24,555 nt of DNA from CAYUAI01 sp964442745 (GCA_964442745.1 CAYUAI010000063.1:1-24555), one strand, 5' to 3'. Shown: positions 17,041 through 24,555, counted from the first letter of the stretch. Numbers and translations: made by a program. The notes: a model not told the origin generated them from the sequence alone.

Positions 17041-17547
17041 GCATACCGTGATTTTAATTTAAAGCGAGTCAAACACGCACTTGATATCAACGTATTCGAA
17101 CAAGAAGGTATATTTACCCAAATACCCGAGCAGGATGTTAGTGATATTCTCAAAGCCATACTGAAAGAAAACGTGCCATTAACCAGAGCCATTAATACGG
17201 AAAAAGCACGATCAGAACTGATTATCACCAATATATTGATATAAATTAGGGAAACCTTTAACCACCCAATCAGCTTATTTTCTGGAATCGAATTTAATAT
17301 GGATAAAGAAAAATCTCTCAATGATGATTGCGATTTTATTATGAGCCATTCGCCTGAGCCGTTGTTAATCAGCGCTCCCATTGTTGTTATCGTTGAAGCA
17401 AAGAATGAAAATATCATTAGCGGTCTAGGACAATGTATTGCAGAAATGGTCGCCACTCGGATTTTTAATGAACAAGAAAGCAATCATCGATCTTGATGAA
17501 TATTTCATTGACTTTCCGAATAAAATTATCGGCCATGATCAATCAAC
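17041..17547 (+). pseudogene. Conserved hypothetical, PD-(D/E)XK-like, with stop and deletion
   Basis: From ATG 17041 the frame reads AYRDFNLKRVKHALDINVFE and later INTEKARSELIITNILI, then TAA (17242-17244). The same frame resumes at once with IRETFNHPISLFSGIEFNMD, CDFIMSHSPEPLLISAPIVV, VEAKNENIISGLGQCIAEMV and IFNEQES. The stop is most simply a GAA-to-TAA change. The sequence then skips to another frame with IDLDEYFIDFPNKIIG, so a segment was deleted. This is a known family of uncharacterised proteins common in cyanobacteria and large sulfur bacteria. The CDF...VEAK spacing suggests a PD-(D/E)XK-type nuclease fold, which is inference. Confidence 0.75.
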
Positions 17548-17612
17548 AAGCGTGAACTCACATACCCATTTACTGAGCTATTTCGAGCCAATCACATCTC
17601 TCAGGCGTTTCA

Positions 17613-17978
17613 TCACCGAGAGGGCGCGTGGGCTTTTAACCAACCGCCGGTTTGTCGGCCTAAGTCATCCCACCATTTTGCCCCGTGTTCGTAGCTTTTG
17701 ATCGGGATTAATTGTAATTCCAGGGCTAAACGCCATAAATGACGAAGGATTTCCAGTTTGCGGTTCGCATTGCTTAGGACATAACGTTTTTGATGGCTAT
17801 AGGCCGCTTCAACCAGGAGTTCTAATACCTCTAATAGCCCTTTTTCTAACCGATTCCCTAGGGTGAAACGTCGATTACGGGGGAATTTATCTAAATGCGG
17901 GATGAGCCATAATAACAAATCATGACACAATTGCACCGCTTGCGGGACATCGAGCTTGTTTGGTGAATTTTTGATTAT
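17613..17978 (-). CDS. avd: DGR accessory variability determinant (Avd)
   Basis: The product of about 121 residues forms the four-helix-bundle Avd protein, which binds the reverse transcriptase in diversity-generating retroelements. Diagnostic stretches are CHDLLLWLIPHLDKFPRNRR, LGNRLEKGLLEVLELLVEAA, LEILRHLWRLALELQL and the ending GGWLKAHAPSR. It lies 67 bp after the variable-protein gene on the same strand. No ATG, GTG or TTG lies at the expected start; GGGGGG is followed 6 nt later by ATA (17976-17978), perhaps a mutated ATG. A GTG further in would remove part of helix 1. The frame is open upstream only as an alternative frame of the neighbour. No reverse transcriptase gene is present in the window. 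Confidence 0.85.
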   Translation of the reverse strand: MIKNSPNKLDVPQAVQLCHDLLLWLIPHLDKFPRNRRFTLGNRLEKGLLEVLELLVEAAYSHQKRYVLSNANRKLEILRHLWRLALELQLIPIKSYEHGAKWWDDLGRQTGGWLKAHAPSR

Positions 17979-18045
17979 CGGTGTCCCCCCAAAAATTTTC
18001 GCGCTACGCTCAGATTTAAAGAGTAAAAGGGATAAAGCATAAAGA

Positions 18046-21000
18046 TTAAAGAGTCCTGGCCAATCGAAAACCGCTGCCGTTCCAGCTATCGTGGCTTGCG
18101 CTACTCGCACCGCGGGTCGCCGAGCGCAATCTCCCCCGAACGTTGTCCCAAGAACCGCCACGCAACACCCTCCCCACAAAAAAACTGCGAACAACTATAC
18201 AGTTTCTAACCCAAGCACTGCCATCCGATGGTGCCCCTGTATAACTATCATGCCCACAATCTTCAACCCATTCCCAGACATTGCCATGCATATCATATAA
18301 ACCAAAGGGATTAGCTTGAAATTGTCCCACTGGGGCCGTATTTAGATAAGTATCTCTTGTTCCGGCTACTGCTAAGCCACCGCAACAGCTATCTTTACCA
18401 TAATTAGCTTTATCGTGATCAATAGTATCTCCCCAACTATACGCCGTCGTCGTGCCCCCACGCGCCGCATATTCCCATTCCGCCTCTGTCAGTAAGCGAT
18501 AACGCTTCACATCATCTAAAGCAATGCCTTGTTGCGTATTCAACCATTCAAGATAAACTTGTATATGATCCCAGGAAACGTTGATCACTGGACGATTACC
18601 TCGCCCCCAACCATTATCATACCCTTCATCCAATGTTCCCGTAATATTGCTAGTATCAACGCCTTTCGAGATTAAATAAGAATCATACTCATCAAACGTC
18701 ACCTCATATTTCCCCATCTCAAACGTTGCCACCGTCACCGTATGCACCGGCACTTCATCATTATTCCCAGAACCCCTTGTTACCCCATTCGGTGAGCTTT
18801 CATCCCCCATTTGAAAACTCCCTCCAGGGATAATCACCATGCCAAGCGTCGCCTCCCCTCCCTTAATCGCTGTTAGCACTAAACTATCCGTCGCACTCAA
18901 AACCGTATCATTGACTTCTAACTGCAAAGTATAATCACCCTCCAGATCCGAGGTGAAACTAGCCTTGGCAAGGGTGGAATCAACTACGGTAGCGGTACTA
19001 CCCGGCGGCACTGTCAAAACACTCCAACGATAAGTCAAAACATCCTCATTAGGATCACTACTCCCACTGCCATCTAAATTAACTTTGGTATCAATAACAG
19101 CCGTGCGATCCGAACCCGCTATGACACTCGGCGCGGTATTTAAAATAGTTACCTCTACACTATCTAAAGCCGTATCTCCTTGGCCATCACTGACGACGAC
19201 ATCAAAAGTCAATATCCCTGCTTTAGTGCCCGTGGCCACCGTAAAACTCGGTTTCTCTGCCGTGGTACTTGATAAGCTCATACCCGCTGGCGCTGTCCAC
19301 TCATAACTCAACGTATCCTTATTCAAGTCACTACTGGCACTCGCATCTAAGGTAACAACATCACTTACACTCGCATTTTGATCTAACCCCGCATGAGCCA
19401 CAGGCTTAGTATTCATCACCACAATATCCACCGTATCCGGATCAGAAACACCGCCTTTAGCATCATCCACCACCAAGCTAAAGGTCAATGTGGTGCCTGC
19501 GGCCTGTCCTGTGGCTAGCGTAAAAGTTGGTTTAGCCACTTTGGTATCTGATAAACTCACTCCCGTCGGGACTATCCAAAGATAATTCAAACGATCACTG
19601 GCATCGGAATCACTGGCATCGGGATCACGGCTCGCACTCCCATCGAGTGTCACCAAAGTATCCACTTCCACCTGTTGATCCAGACCCGCATCCGCTGTGG
19701 GAACTTGATTGGAGAGAGGAGATTCAGAAACCGTGATTTCCACACTATCCGAAGCACTACCCCCTTGGCCGTCGTTGACGACGACATCAAAGCTCAATAT
19801 CCCCGCTTTAGTCCCTGTGGCCACCGTAAAACTCGGTTTCTCTGCCGTGGTACTCGATAAGCTAATTCCCGCTGGGACCGTCCACTCATAACTCAAATCA
19901 TCCTTATTCGGATCACTACTCGCACTGGCATCTAAAGTCACTACATCACCAACTTGAACGGATTGATCGATACCCGCATTGGCCACGGGTTTAGCATTTT
20001 TTATGCTAACCTGCTGAGTCGCTGTTTTTTTCGCCGCATCATCGGCACAGGTCCAAGTCACGGTAAAATCACCCACACCAAAACCCGTCACGGGCCTATC
20101 ATGGGTCACGGTCACCTCTCCCGTAAAATTCAAACCACTGGCTTGGCCTAATTCGGTGGCGGTTGGCACCGTCAACTTATCTCGCGCTTCTATATTCACA
20201 TCCGCCGGGGCTTGACAGATCGACTCATCCGATGGTGGTGCTTGATTCACTATCAAGGTTTGTGTTTTCGTGCTTTTATTGCCATTAGCATCCTCTGCTG
20301 TCCAAACAATTTCATGACGGCCTGCGGCATAAGTCAACGAAGCAGGCGCATTTGAGCTCATCTCTACGGCAAAAATATCTGTCACTTCCGGTACGGCTAA
20401 CCCATCCAAGGTGAGATTGTCTTCGGTCGTGGCCACAATGATCTCTGGCAAATCATTAATAAACACCGGCGCCGTAGTATCTTCAATAGTAATGCGTTGC
20501 GTCGCTGTTTTAGTGACGTTGCCATCCGTCGCGGTCCAGGACACCAGCGTTTCACCCAGGCCAAAACCCTCTGCGAGCGCATCATTTGTTATCGATACAT
20601 TGGCCTCATCAAAACCCACTATGGTGGGTTCTCCCAAGCCCACCGGCGTTTTCTCTGCACTGGCTTCCTTAGTTTTATCCCTTGGGGCGGTGAAATCGGG
20701 TAGCGGCGGGGGATAATCACTGGCATCTCTAGGATTGGTACCGGCCAGAAATTCTTCAAAATTAGTATACTTATCTGCATCATCGTTAATATCAAATGTT
20801 AATTCGGGCACAACATCAATATCCGAGGCACTCAGGGTAAAACGATCCTCTACCCAGGCGATTAGCGTATTGCTGGCTTTGATATAATATTCTAAACGAT
20901 AGGTATAGCTGCCTTGGGGCAGGGAGGCGGGGCAAGAGACGTTTTGAAAGGTAAGGTCCGGGGCCAATCCCAGGGTGCAGTCAATGCCAGCCTCTAGTAA

Positions 21001-21180
21001 CACAAAACGGATGCCCACCTCCCCGCGGCGTTGTTTGAGCAACGCCTGTTTGTCTGGCGCAAAAGTGGGGGAGACAAGGCCTAATTGGGATTTATTTTTC
21101 TCCCCGCCCCCACAGGCGATCAACGTTGCGCAAATCCATAGGATTAACCCTACTCGATATCGATCAAACCCACTCTTCAT
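18046..21180 (-). CDS. HYR/PKD-repeat lipoprotein with C-terminal FGE-sulfatase domain (putative DGR variable protein)
   Basis: This 1044-residue protein begins with a lipoprotein signal (LIAC, Cys23). Two HYR-like repeats (about 165-240 and 310-395) and at least four PKD/cadherin-like repeats follow (about 395-775; motifs VTLDASASSDPN, LSYEWTVPAG, FDVVVNDGQGG). The SUMF1 domain starts at residue 780 (MVIIPGGSFQMG) with VINVSWDHI, YRLLTEAEWEYAARGG, LYDMHGNVWEW and RVLRGGSW. This C-type-lectin fold is a common DGR target, and the ending GFRLARTL fits such proteins. GAGG precedes the ATG. It sits between the caspase gene (41 bp upstream) and avd. It is probably a surface or periplasmic binding protein; ligand unknown. 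The SUMF1 domain may be binding-only rather than catalytic. Confidence 0.88.
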   Translation of the reverse strand: MKSGFDRYRVGLILWICATLIACGGGEKNKSQLGLVSPTFAPDKQALLKQRRGEVGIRFVLLEAGIDCTLGLAPDLTFQNVSCPASLPQGSYTYRLEYYIKASNTLIAWVEDRFTLSASDIDVVPELTFDINDDADKYTNFEEFLAGTNPRDASDYPPPLPDFTAPRDKTKEASAEKTPVGLGEPTIVGFDEANVSITNDALAEGFGLGETLVSWTATDGNVTKTATQRITIEDTTAPVFINDLPEIIVATTEDNLTLDGLAVPEVTDIFAVEMSSNAPASLTYAAGRHEIVWTAEDANGNKSTKTQTLIVNQAPPSDESICQAPADVNIEARDKLTVPTATELGQASGLNFTGEVTVTHDRPVTGFGVGDFTVTWTCADDAAKKTATQQVSIKNAKPVANAGIDQSVQVGDVVTLDASASSDPNKDDLSYEWTVPAGISLSSTTAEKPSFTVATGTKAGILSFDVVVNDGQGGSASDSVEITVSESPLSNQVPTADAGLDQQVEVDTLVTLDGSASRDPDASDSDASDRLNYLWIVPTGVSLSDTKVAKPTFTLATGQAAGTTLTFSLVVDDAKGGVSDPDTVDIVVMNTKPVAHAGLDQNASVSDVVTLDASASSDLNKDTLSYEWTAPAGMSLSSTTAEKPSFTVATGTKAGILTFDVVVSDGQGDTALDSVEVTILNTAPSVIAGSDRTAVIDTKVNLDGSGSSDPNEDVLTYRWSVLTVPPGSTATVVDSTLAKASFTSDLEGDYTLQLEVNDTVLSATDSLVLTAIKGGEATLGMVIIPGGSFQMGDESSPNGVTRGSGNNDEVPVHTVTVATFEMGKYEVTFDEYDSYLISKGVDTSNITGTLDEGYDNGWGRGNRPVINVSWDHIQVYLEWLNTQQGIALDDVKRYRLLTEAEWEYAARGGTTTAYSWGDTIDHDKANYGKDSCCGGLAVAGTRDTYLNTAPVGQFQANPFGLYDMHGNVWEWVEDCGHDSYTGAPSDGSAWVRNCIVVRSFFVGRVLRGGSWDNVRGRLRSATRGASSASHDSWNGSGFRLARTL
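18049..18171 (-). other. Candidate DGR variable region
   Basis: Codons for residues 1004-1044 form the typical DGR variable-region layout: RVLRGGSW, a core of residues 1012-1037, then GFRLARTL. Core codons include GAC, AAC, GTT, GGT, AGT, AGC, CAC, GAT, AGC, AAC, GGC and AGC, which all fit an AAY template altered at adenines. No template repeat was found in the window to confirm it. Confidence 0.6.
19178..19358. repeat. Direct repeat copy 1 (PKD-coding)
   Basis: This stretch is near-identical to 19763-19944, for instance GTGGCCACCGTAAAACTCGG and TTTCTCTGCCGTGGTACT. Both encode a PKD-type repeat with STTAEKPSFTVATGTKAGIL. The similarity at DNA level points to recent duplication or gene conversion within the lipoprotein gene. 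Confidence 0.8.
19763..19944. repeat. Direct repeat copy 2 (PKD-coding)
   Basis: Second copy of the repeat at 19178-19358, about 585 bp away, differing by scattered mostly silent changes. Confidence 0.8.
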
Positions 21181-21209
21181 CGCTTATCCTCAATGTCATT
21201 TTTTTTATC

Positions 21210-21239
21210 GATGTGGTCTTTTCACTGATAGACCACATC
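21210..21239. repeat. Hairpin at the caspase stop codon
   Basis: GATGTGGTC (21210-21218) pairs perfectly with GACCACATC (21231-21239). It spans the caspase stop and lies 30 bp before the lipoprotein start. No T-run follows on the minus strand, so it may affect processing or the ratio of the two products rather than terminate. Confidence 0.45.
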
Positions 21240-22283
21240 ACTGTCATCATTGCCACCCCCACTGCGATTCAGTGCATAACCGGTCGCGGCCGTAGCCGTC
21301 AGTGTACCCAGCCAAAACCAGGGGTTTTTCCAAAAGGGGCGTTTAGTTTTGGCGGAGGTCACTGGCATCGGACTGGAGCGATTCGATACCCCCTCCGGTG
21401 AACCCAGACCGATCTCCGGGAGACCGAGGTCGAGGTTCGAGCGAGCAAAAATAAACTCGCCTAACTCATCCCCTGCCCCTTGCAATACCCCGCTCTCCGG
21501 GGTTTGCTGGACATTATTGGCCACGGCTTTTTTGATATTCAGCGCCAATTCGCTGGCGGTGAGCAAGGCCTCGTTATTGTGTTTTAATTCATTGAGTAAA
21601 AAATGCGTAAACGGCGAATGCCCAGAACCGCGATAATTGTCATCGACAAATTCAACGCCGCCAGCGGCTAAAATTTGTACACTTTTTTTGTCCGCCACTT
21701 TTTGATAATAACGTTGATTATTTTCCTCAGCGCTTTTGCCCCGCGCCCCTTTGCGTAATAAAGCACCACTAAAACACGAGTCCGATATCAGTAAGGTATG
21801 TTTAGCCCTGGAGGCAATCACGCTAAGTTCATCACGGATCGCACTGTTACGGATATAACTGGTGATTTCCCCGGCCGTGGCATCCACGGGAATCCAAAAG
21901 CCTTGATCCCGCCATTCATCTAAATGGCCATGACCCGCATAAAACACCACCACACTATCATCCGCCTGAGTGCGTTTGGCCAAATCCGCTAACGCATTGA
22001 TAATATTGCGTCTTGTGGCATCAATAAGCAAGGTCACATCGGTAAAACCGTAATCGGTTTTCAATAGCTCACTCACCGATCGTGCATCGGCCACCGCCGT
22101 CTCTAATACCTGCCATTGGCCTTTAGGATCTTGATAATTGTTGTTGCCAATGATCAACGCACGATAATTATCCGGGGTGACGATGCGTTGCAAGCCTCGC
22201 GGTGTCTCGGCCAAGACAGACACACTCAACAACCACCCTATAAAAACAACATTTATTTTTAAAATTGTTCTATTATATATCAT
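21222..22283 (-). CDS. Exported caspase-like (C14) protease with C-terminal membrane segment
   Basis: This 353-residue protein has an N-terminal signal peptide (VVFIGWLLSVSVLAE) and a caspase-fold domain (about 38-280). The catalytic dyad is visible: His118 in VVVFYAGHGH and Cys170 in LLISDSCFSGALL. RALIIGNNNYQ and ADARSVSELLKTDYGF are typical of bacterial metacaspase/orthocaspase-like proteins. A linker rich in S, P and G leads to a single C-terminal membrane segment (about 321-338, PWFWLGTLTATAATGYAL). The protease is thus probably periplasmic and membrane-anchored. It is the first gene of a minus-strand set with the SUMF1 lipoprotein and avd, suggesting a recognition-plus-protease module. 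The start lacks a strong Shine-Dalgarno. Substrate is unknown. Confidence 0.9.
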   Translation of the reverse strand: MIYNRTILKINVVFIGWLLSVSVLAETPRGLQRIVTPDNYRALIIGNNNYQDPKGQWQVLETAVADARSVSELLKTDYGFTDVTLLIDATRRNIINALADLAKRTQADDSVVVFYAGHGHLDEWRDQGFWIPVDATAGEITSYIRNSAIRDELSVIASRAKHTLLISDSCFSGALLRKGARGKSAEENNQRYYQKVADKKSVQILAAGGVEFVDDNYRGSGHSPFTHFLLNELKHNNEALLTASELALNIKKAVANNVQQTPESGVLQGAGDELGEFIFARSNLDLGLPEIGLGSPEGVSNRSSPMPVTSAKTKRPFWKNPWFWLGTLTATAATGYALNRSGGGNDDSDVVYQ

Positions 22284-22436
22284 TGAGAAAACTCATGTTA
22301 TCTTCATGCTATTTAAAGGCTCATTCTACTCTATCGTGGTTCTGATAATAAAATACATTTTTTTATCAGTGTCCGCAGCTAATCTAATGAGACGAATAGG
22401 AGGCACTCTTTGAGGGGAGAGGCCATCATTTTTTTA

Positions 22437-23330
22437 GAGCCCCTAACAAAATGACTTTAAGCTTCATCTAAAAAATTCCAGACTATCATCGCCAAAGCAA
22501 GTGCTAAAAATGTTTCATGAATATCTGATCGACGCGCATAACGCAAACGACGAAACTGATGCAACCAAGACAACGTACGTTCAACCACCCAGCGATAAAT
22601 ACCAAGATCACTGCCCTGTTCGACGTTTAGCAAGCAAAGGGTTAATGCCCATTTGACGCCGCACTTTACGATGTGGCTCGGAATCATAAGCACGATCCGC
22701 TTGCACAATAACCGGTCGCTTTCGTGGCCGCCCACGCTTACCTCGCACCGGGGAAATATTTTTTACCAATGGCAGCCATTGGGTTATATCATGGGCATTG
22801 GCGCCGGTTAACGTCGCCGTCAACGGGACACCTTGCGCATCCGTGACAATATGATGTTTGCTGCCATTTTTGCGCCGATCGGTCGGATTGGGACCCGTTT
22901 TCTCCCCGCCGTGTACTGCACGCACACGGGCGCTATCGACGAGGGCTCGGGACCACAATCAATTCCATCGGCTTGATTGAGTTTAGCTTGTATCACTTCC
23001 ACTAAGCGCTGCCAGACGCCCTGCTGTTGCCAATCACGTCATCGACGCCAGCACGTGATCCCCGAGCCACATCCCATCTCCTGGGGGAGATATTCCCAGG
23101 GAATGCCCGTTTTGAGTACAAAAAGAAGACCGGTAAGTGTTTTTCGATTATCTTAAAGGTTTGCGCCCTGGATAGCGGAATCGCCGCGCTTTAGGTGGCG
23201 GAAGCAATGGTTCGATTGCCTCCCAGAGTCTGTCACTGACTAATGATTTGGACATGAGTAGATCCTCCCATCATGATGCCCTTATTCTATACATAGTATG
23301 ACAACTTTTTAATCATTTTGTTAGGGGCTC
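22437..23330. mobile_element. IS5-family insertion sequence (894 bp), inactive
   Basis: Perfect 18-bp terminal inverted repeats (GAGCCCCTAACAAAATGA at 22437-22454 and its complement at 23313-23330) bound a transposase remnant. TTA flanks both ends (22434-22436 and 23331-23333), matching the short TNA target duplication of the IS1031/IS427 groups. The element sits upstream of the caspase gene, about 150 bp from its start. Confidence 0.9.
22457..23255 (-). pseudogene. IS5-family transposase, frameshifted
   Basis: The reading begins MSKSLVSDRLWEAIEPLLPP with PGRKPL, then shifts (an extra A in TTTAAGATAA near 23150). It continues as GIPWEYLPQ-like sequence, CWRR then TGA where an Arg codon is expected, QLNQAD-type helix, then shifts again near 22968. 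It then reads SRALVDSARVRAVHGGEKTG, the DDE core HHIVTDAQGVPL and VIVQADRAYDSE, shifts a third time near 22620, and ends YRWVVERTLSWLHQFRRLR ... IVWNFLDEA. Three frameshifts plus one nonsense codon exceed the single programmed shift some IS5 groups use, so it is dead. Confidence 0.9.
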
Positions 23331-23342
23331 TTAGATATTTTT

Positions 23343-24380
23343 GGCTCTGTTTGCGTTAAGTGTTGAAACTAATATAATATTTAGTGATTCAATCACTTAC
23401 CAGGAGAGGCTCATGATCCCTCATCAATTTTAAAAACTCGTCCGCGCCATGAATGATCTGACTCGACACCAACAGAACTGCTTGTTTGATGAACGCGAAT
23501 CCATCGGCAATCACAATAAAGTGGTGCGGACCATTGAGGAAAGACTGGAAAAAACCAATCAATGTCCACATTGTGAGAGCCCATCGTTCTCGCGTTGGGG
23601 ACGTGCTCACCCACTTCAACGATACCGTTGTAAAAATTGTCATAAAACCTTTCACGCTCTGACAGGGAGTCCATTAGCCAAGCTAAGGAATAAAGAAAAA
23701 TGGCTGGATTACGCCCACTGTTTAAGCCAAAACGAGAGTATTCGAGAGGCCGCCAAGCACGGTGACATTGATAAGACGACCTCTTTTCGATAGCGACATC
23801 GTTTTTTAGAAAATTCGAGTCCAGCGAAATCCTCTGAGTTCTCGGGTATTGTGGAAGTCGATGACACCTTTTTTGCCGTCTCGGAGAAAGGAAGCCGGAC
23901 GCTATCAGGATCGGCGAGACAACGCGGTGGCGTGGATAAAAGAGAACGAGATCAGCGTATCCCTGTGGTGATCCTTCGAGATCGTACGGGTGCCATGGCC
24001 GACTTTGTCCTCAAGTATAATAAAAAAGAGGAAATACACGAGGCTTTAATGGCCCTAATCCGCCGAGAATCTGTTTTATGTAGTGATGGTCATGAGGCTT
24101 ATCGTTCGCTAGCTGAAAAAGAAAACATTCCACGTCAACCCGTGATAGCCCGTGCTAAGTGCCGAGTCGTTGACGAGATTTTTCATAGACAAAATGTCAA
24201 TGCTTATATGAAGCGCTTGAAAAGTTGGCTCGTTCGCTTTAACGGCGTTGCCACTCGATACTTAGAGAATTATTTAGGATGGCGTCGCTTCATTGAGAAC
24301 AAAAAATACGCGAAAGACCTCATCGCCTATCGGCAAGCCGCGATTGGATAACTTTATCAACACTTAACGCAAACAGAGCC
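23343..24380. mobile_element. IS1595-family insertion sequence (1038 bp), inactive
   Basis: A perfect 24-bp inverted repeat closes the element (23343-23366 and 24357-24380; outer bases GGCTCTGTTTGCGTTAAG). It encodes an ISXO2-type transposase. The 8-bp flanks (ATATTTTT and TCTAAACA) do not match, so no target duplication remains. Only 9 bp separate it from the duplicated TTA of the IS5 element. Confidence 0.88.
23413..24351 (+). pseudogene. IS1595-family (ISXO2-like) transposase with two in-frame stops
   Basis: AGGAGAGG (23402-23409) precedes ATG 23413, which gives MIPHQF and then TAA (23431-23433). The same frame continues from KLVRAMNDL with a zinc ribbon (CPHCESPSF ... CKNCHKTFHALTG), then SIREAAKHGDIDKTTSFR and a TAG at 23791-23793 where homologues have Trp. 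It resumes RHRFLENSS, then the catalytic EVDDTFF, LCSDGHEAYRSL and FHRQNVNAYMKRLKSW to the end at 24351. Both stops are single-base nonsense changes with no frameshift. The gene is full length otherwise (about 312 codons). Confidence 0.9.
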
Positions 24381-24427
24381 TCTAAACAACGGTAACCACA
24401 ACAACTAAAATGACACGGTAGTTAAAA

Positions 24428-24555
24428 ATGGAAAAATCTACCGTTTATATTGAAACAAGTGTGATAAGTTACCTCGCGGCCCCTTTGAGTCGTGACCTAT
24501 TAGTTGCCGCTCACCAGCAAGTCACATTACAATGGTGGGAAACACAACTTAACGA
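24428..24555 (+). CDS. PIN-domain protein (VapC-like toxin), 5' part
   Basis: The window ends inside this gene. The visible 42 residues (MEKSTVYIETSVISYLA, then SRDLLVAAHQQVTLQWWET) match the start of PIN-domain ribonucleases of type II toxin-antitoxin systems, with the first conserved acidic residue (Glu10) in YIETSVISYL. Upstream, a short stretch ending in TAA (24406-24408) may be the tail of an antitoxin gene that the IS1595 element disrupted; this is speculative. No strong Shine-Dalgarno is seen. Confidence 0.75.
   Translation, partial: MEKSTVYIETSVISYLAAPLSRDLLVAAHQQVTLQWWETQLN

Noticed and set aside
17979..18194. Upstream extension of avd to a TTG at 18194
   Set aside because: Most of it is an alternative frame of the end of the lipoprotein gene and does not resemble Avd.
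21210..21239. Hairpin after the caspase gene as an intrinsic terminator
   Set aside because: No T-run follows the stem on the minus strand and the next gene starts 30 bp on.
22177..22413. Plus-strand 78-codon open frame upstream of the IS5 element
   Set aside because: It overlaps the caspase start antisense and has no recognisable features.
24381..24410. AAC-rich stretch as a possible DGR template repeat
   Set aside because: Apart from AAC codons it does not match the framework of the variable region at 18049-18171; more likely the tail of a small gene.

Overview
The window reads as chromosome of an AT-leaning gammaproteobacterium. The left part has the Pseudomonas-type neighbourhood gshB / pilG-pilI-pilJ-chpA / tonB3, plus DUF1841 and nth. 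The right part is an accessory region with pseudogenes, two dead insertion sequences, a PIN-domain toxin-like gene, and a caspase / FGE-sulfatase / Avd cluster of the kind found with diversity-generating retroelements (DGRs). That mix resembles large filamentous sulfur bacteria (Thiotrichales), but this placement is a weak inference. No rRNA, tRNA or CRISPR array was seen.

Layout. 1-293: a short unidentified open frame lacking a normal start. 340-10682 (minus strand): a reduced Pil-Chp chemosensory cluster in the order pilG, pilI, pilJ, chpA, chpC-like. pilH, pilK and chpB are absent from their usual places; two gaps (9989-10229 and 6621-7296) hold hairpins and no recognisable gene. 10981-14830 (plus strand): gshB, apbE, a NusG domain II protein, a Gx-transporter family membrane protein and tonB, tightly packed with overlaps between most neighbours. 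14881-15968 (minus): DUF1841 and nth.

16001-17547 is a gene graveyard: two broken SUMF1-type genes (one with a CxxCH haem motif), a broken minus-strand coding fragment, and a conserved hypothetical (possible PD-(D/E)XK nuclease) with one in-frame stop and a deletion. 17613-22283 (minus) is the most interesting part: an exported caspase-like protease with a C-terminal membrane segment, a 1044-aa lipoprotein with HYR/PKD-like repeats ending in an FGE-sulfatase (C-type-lectin fold) domain, and a gene for the DGR accessory protein Avd. The lipoprotein's last ~40 codons have the look of a DGR variable region. Neither a reverse transcriptase nor a template repeat is visible, so this is either a relic or a target cassette served from elsewhere.

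22437-23330 is an IS5-family element with perfect ends, a TTA target duplication and a frameshifted transposase. 23343-24380 is an IS1595-family element with perfect ends and two in-frame stops. The window ends inside a PIN-domain gene.

How the genes work together: the Pil-Chp genes would link surface sensing to type IV pilus activity, and TonB next to gshB matches the P. aeruginosa tonB3 position, which is tied to twitching. The caspase and the lectin-like lipoprotein are both exported, suggesting a recognition module paired with a protease at the cell envelope.
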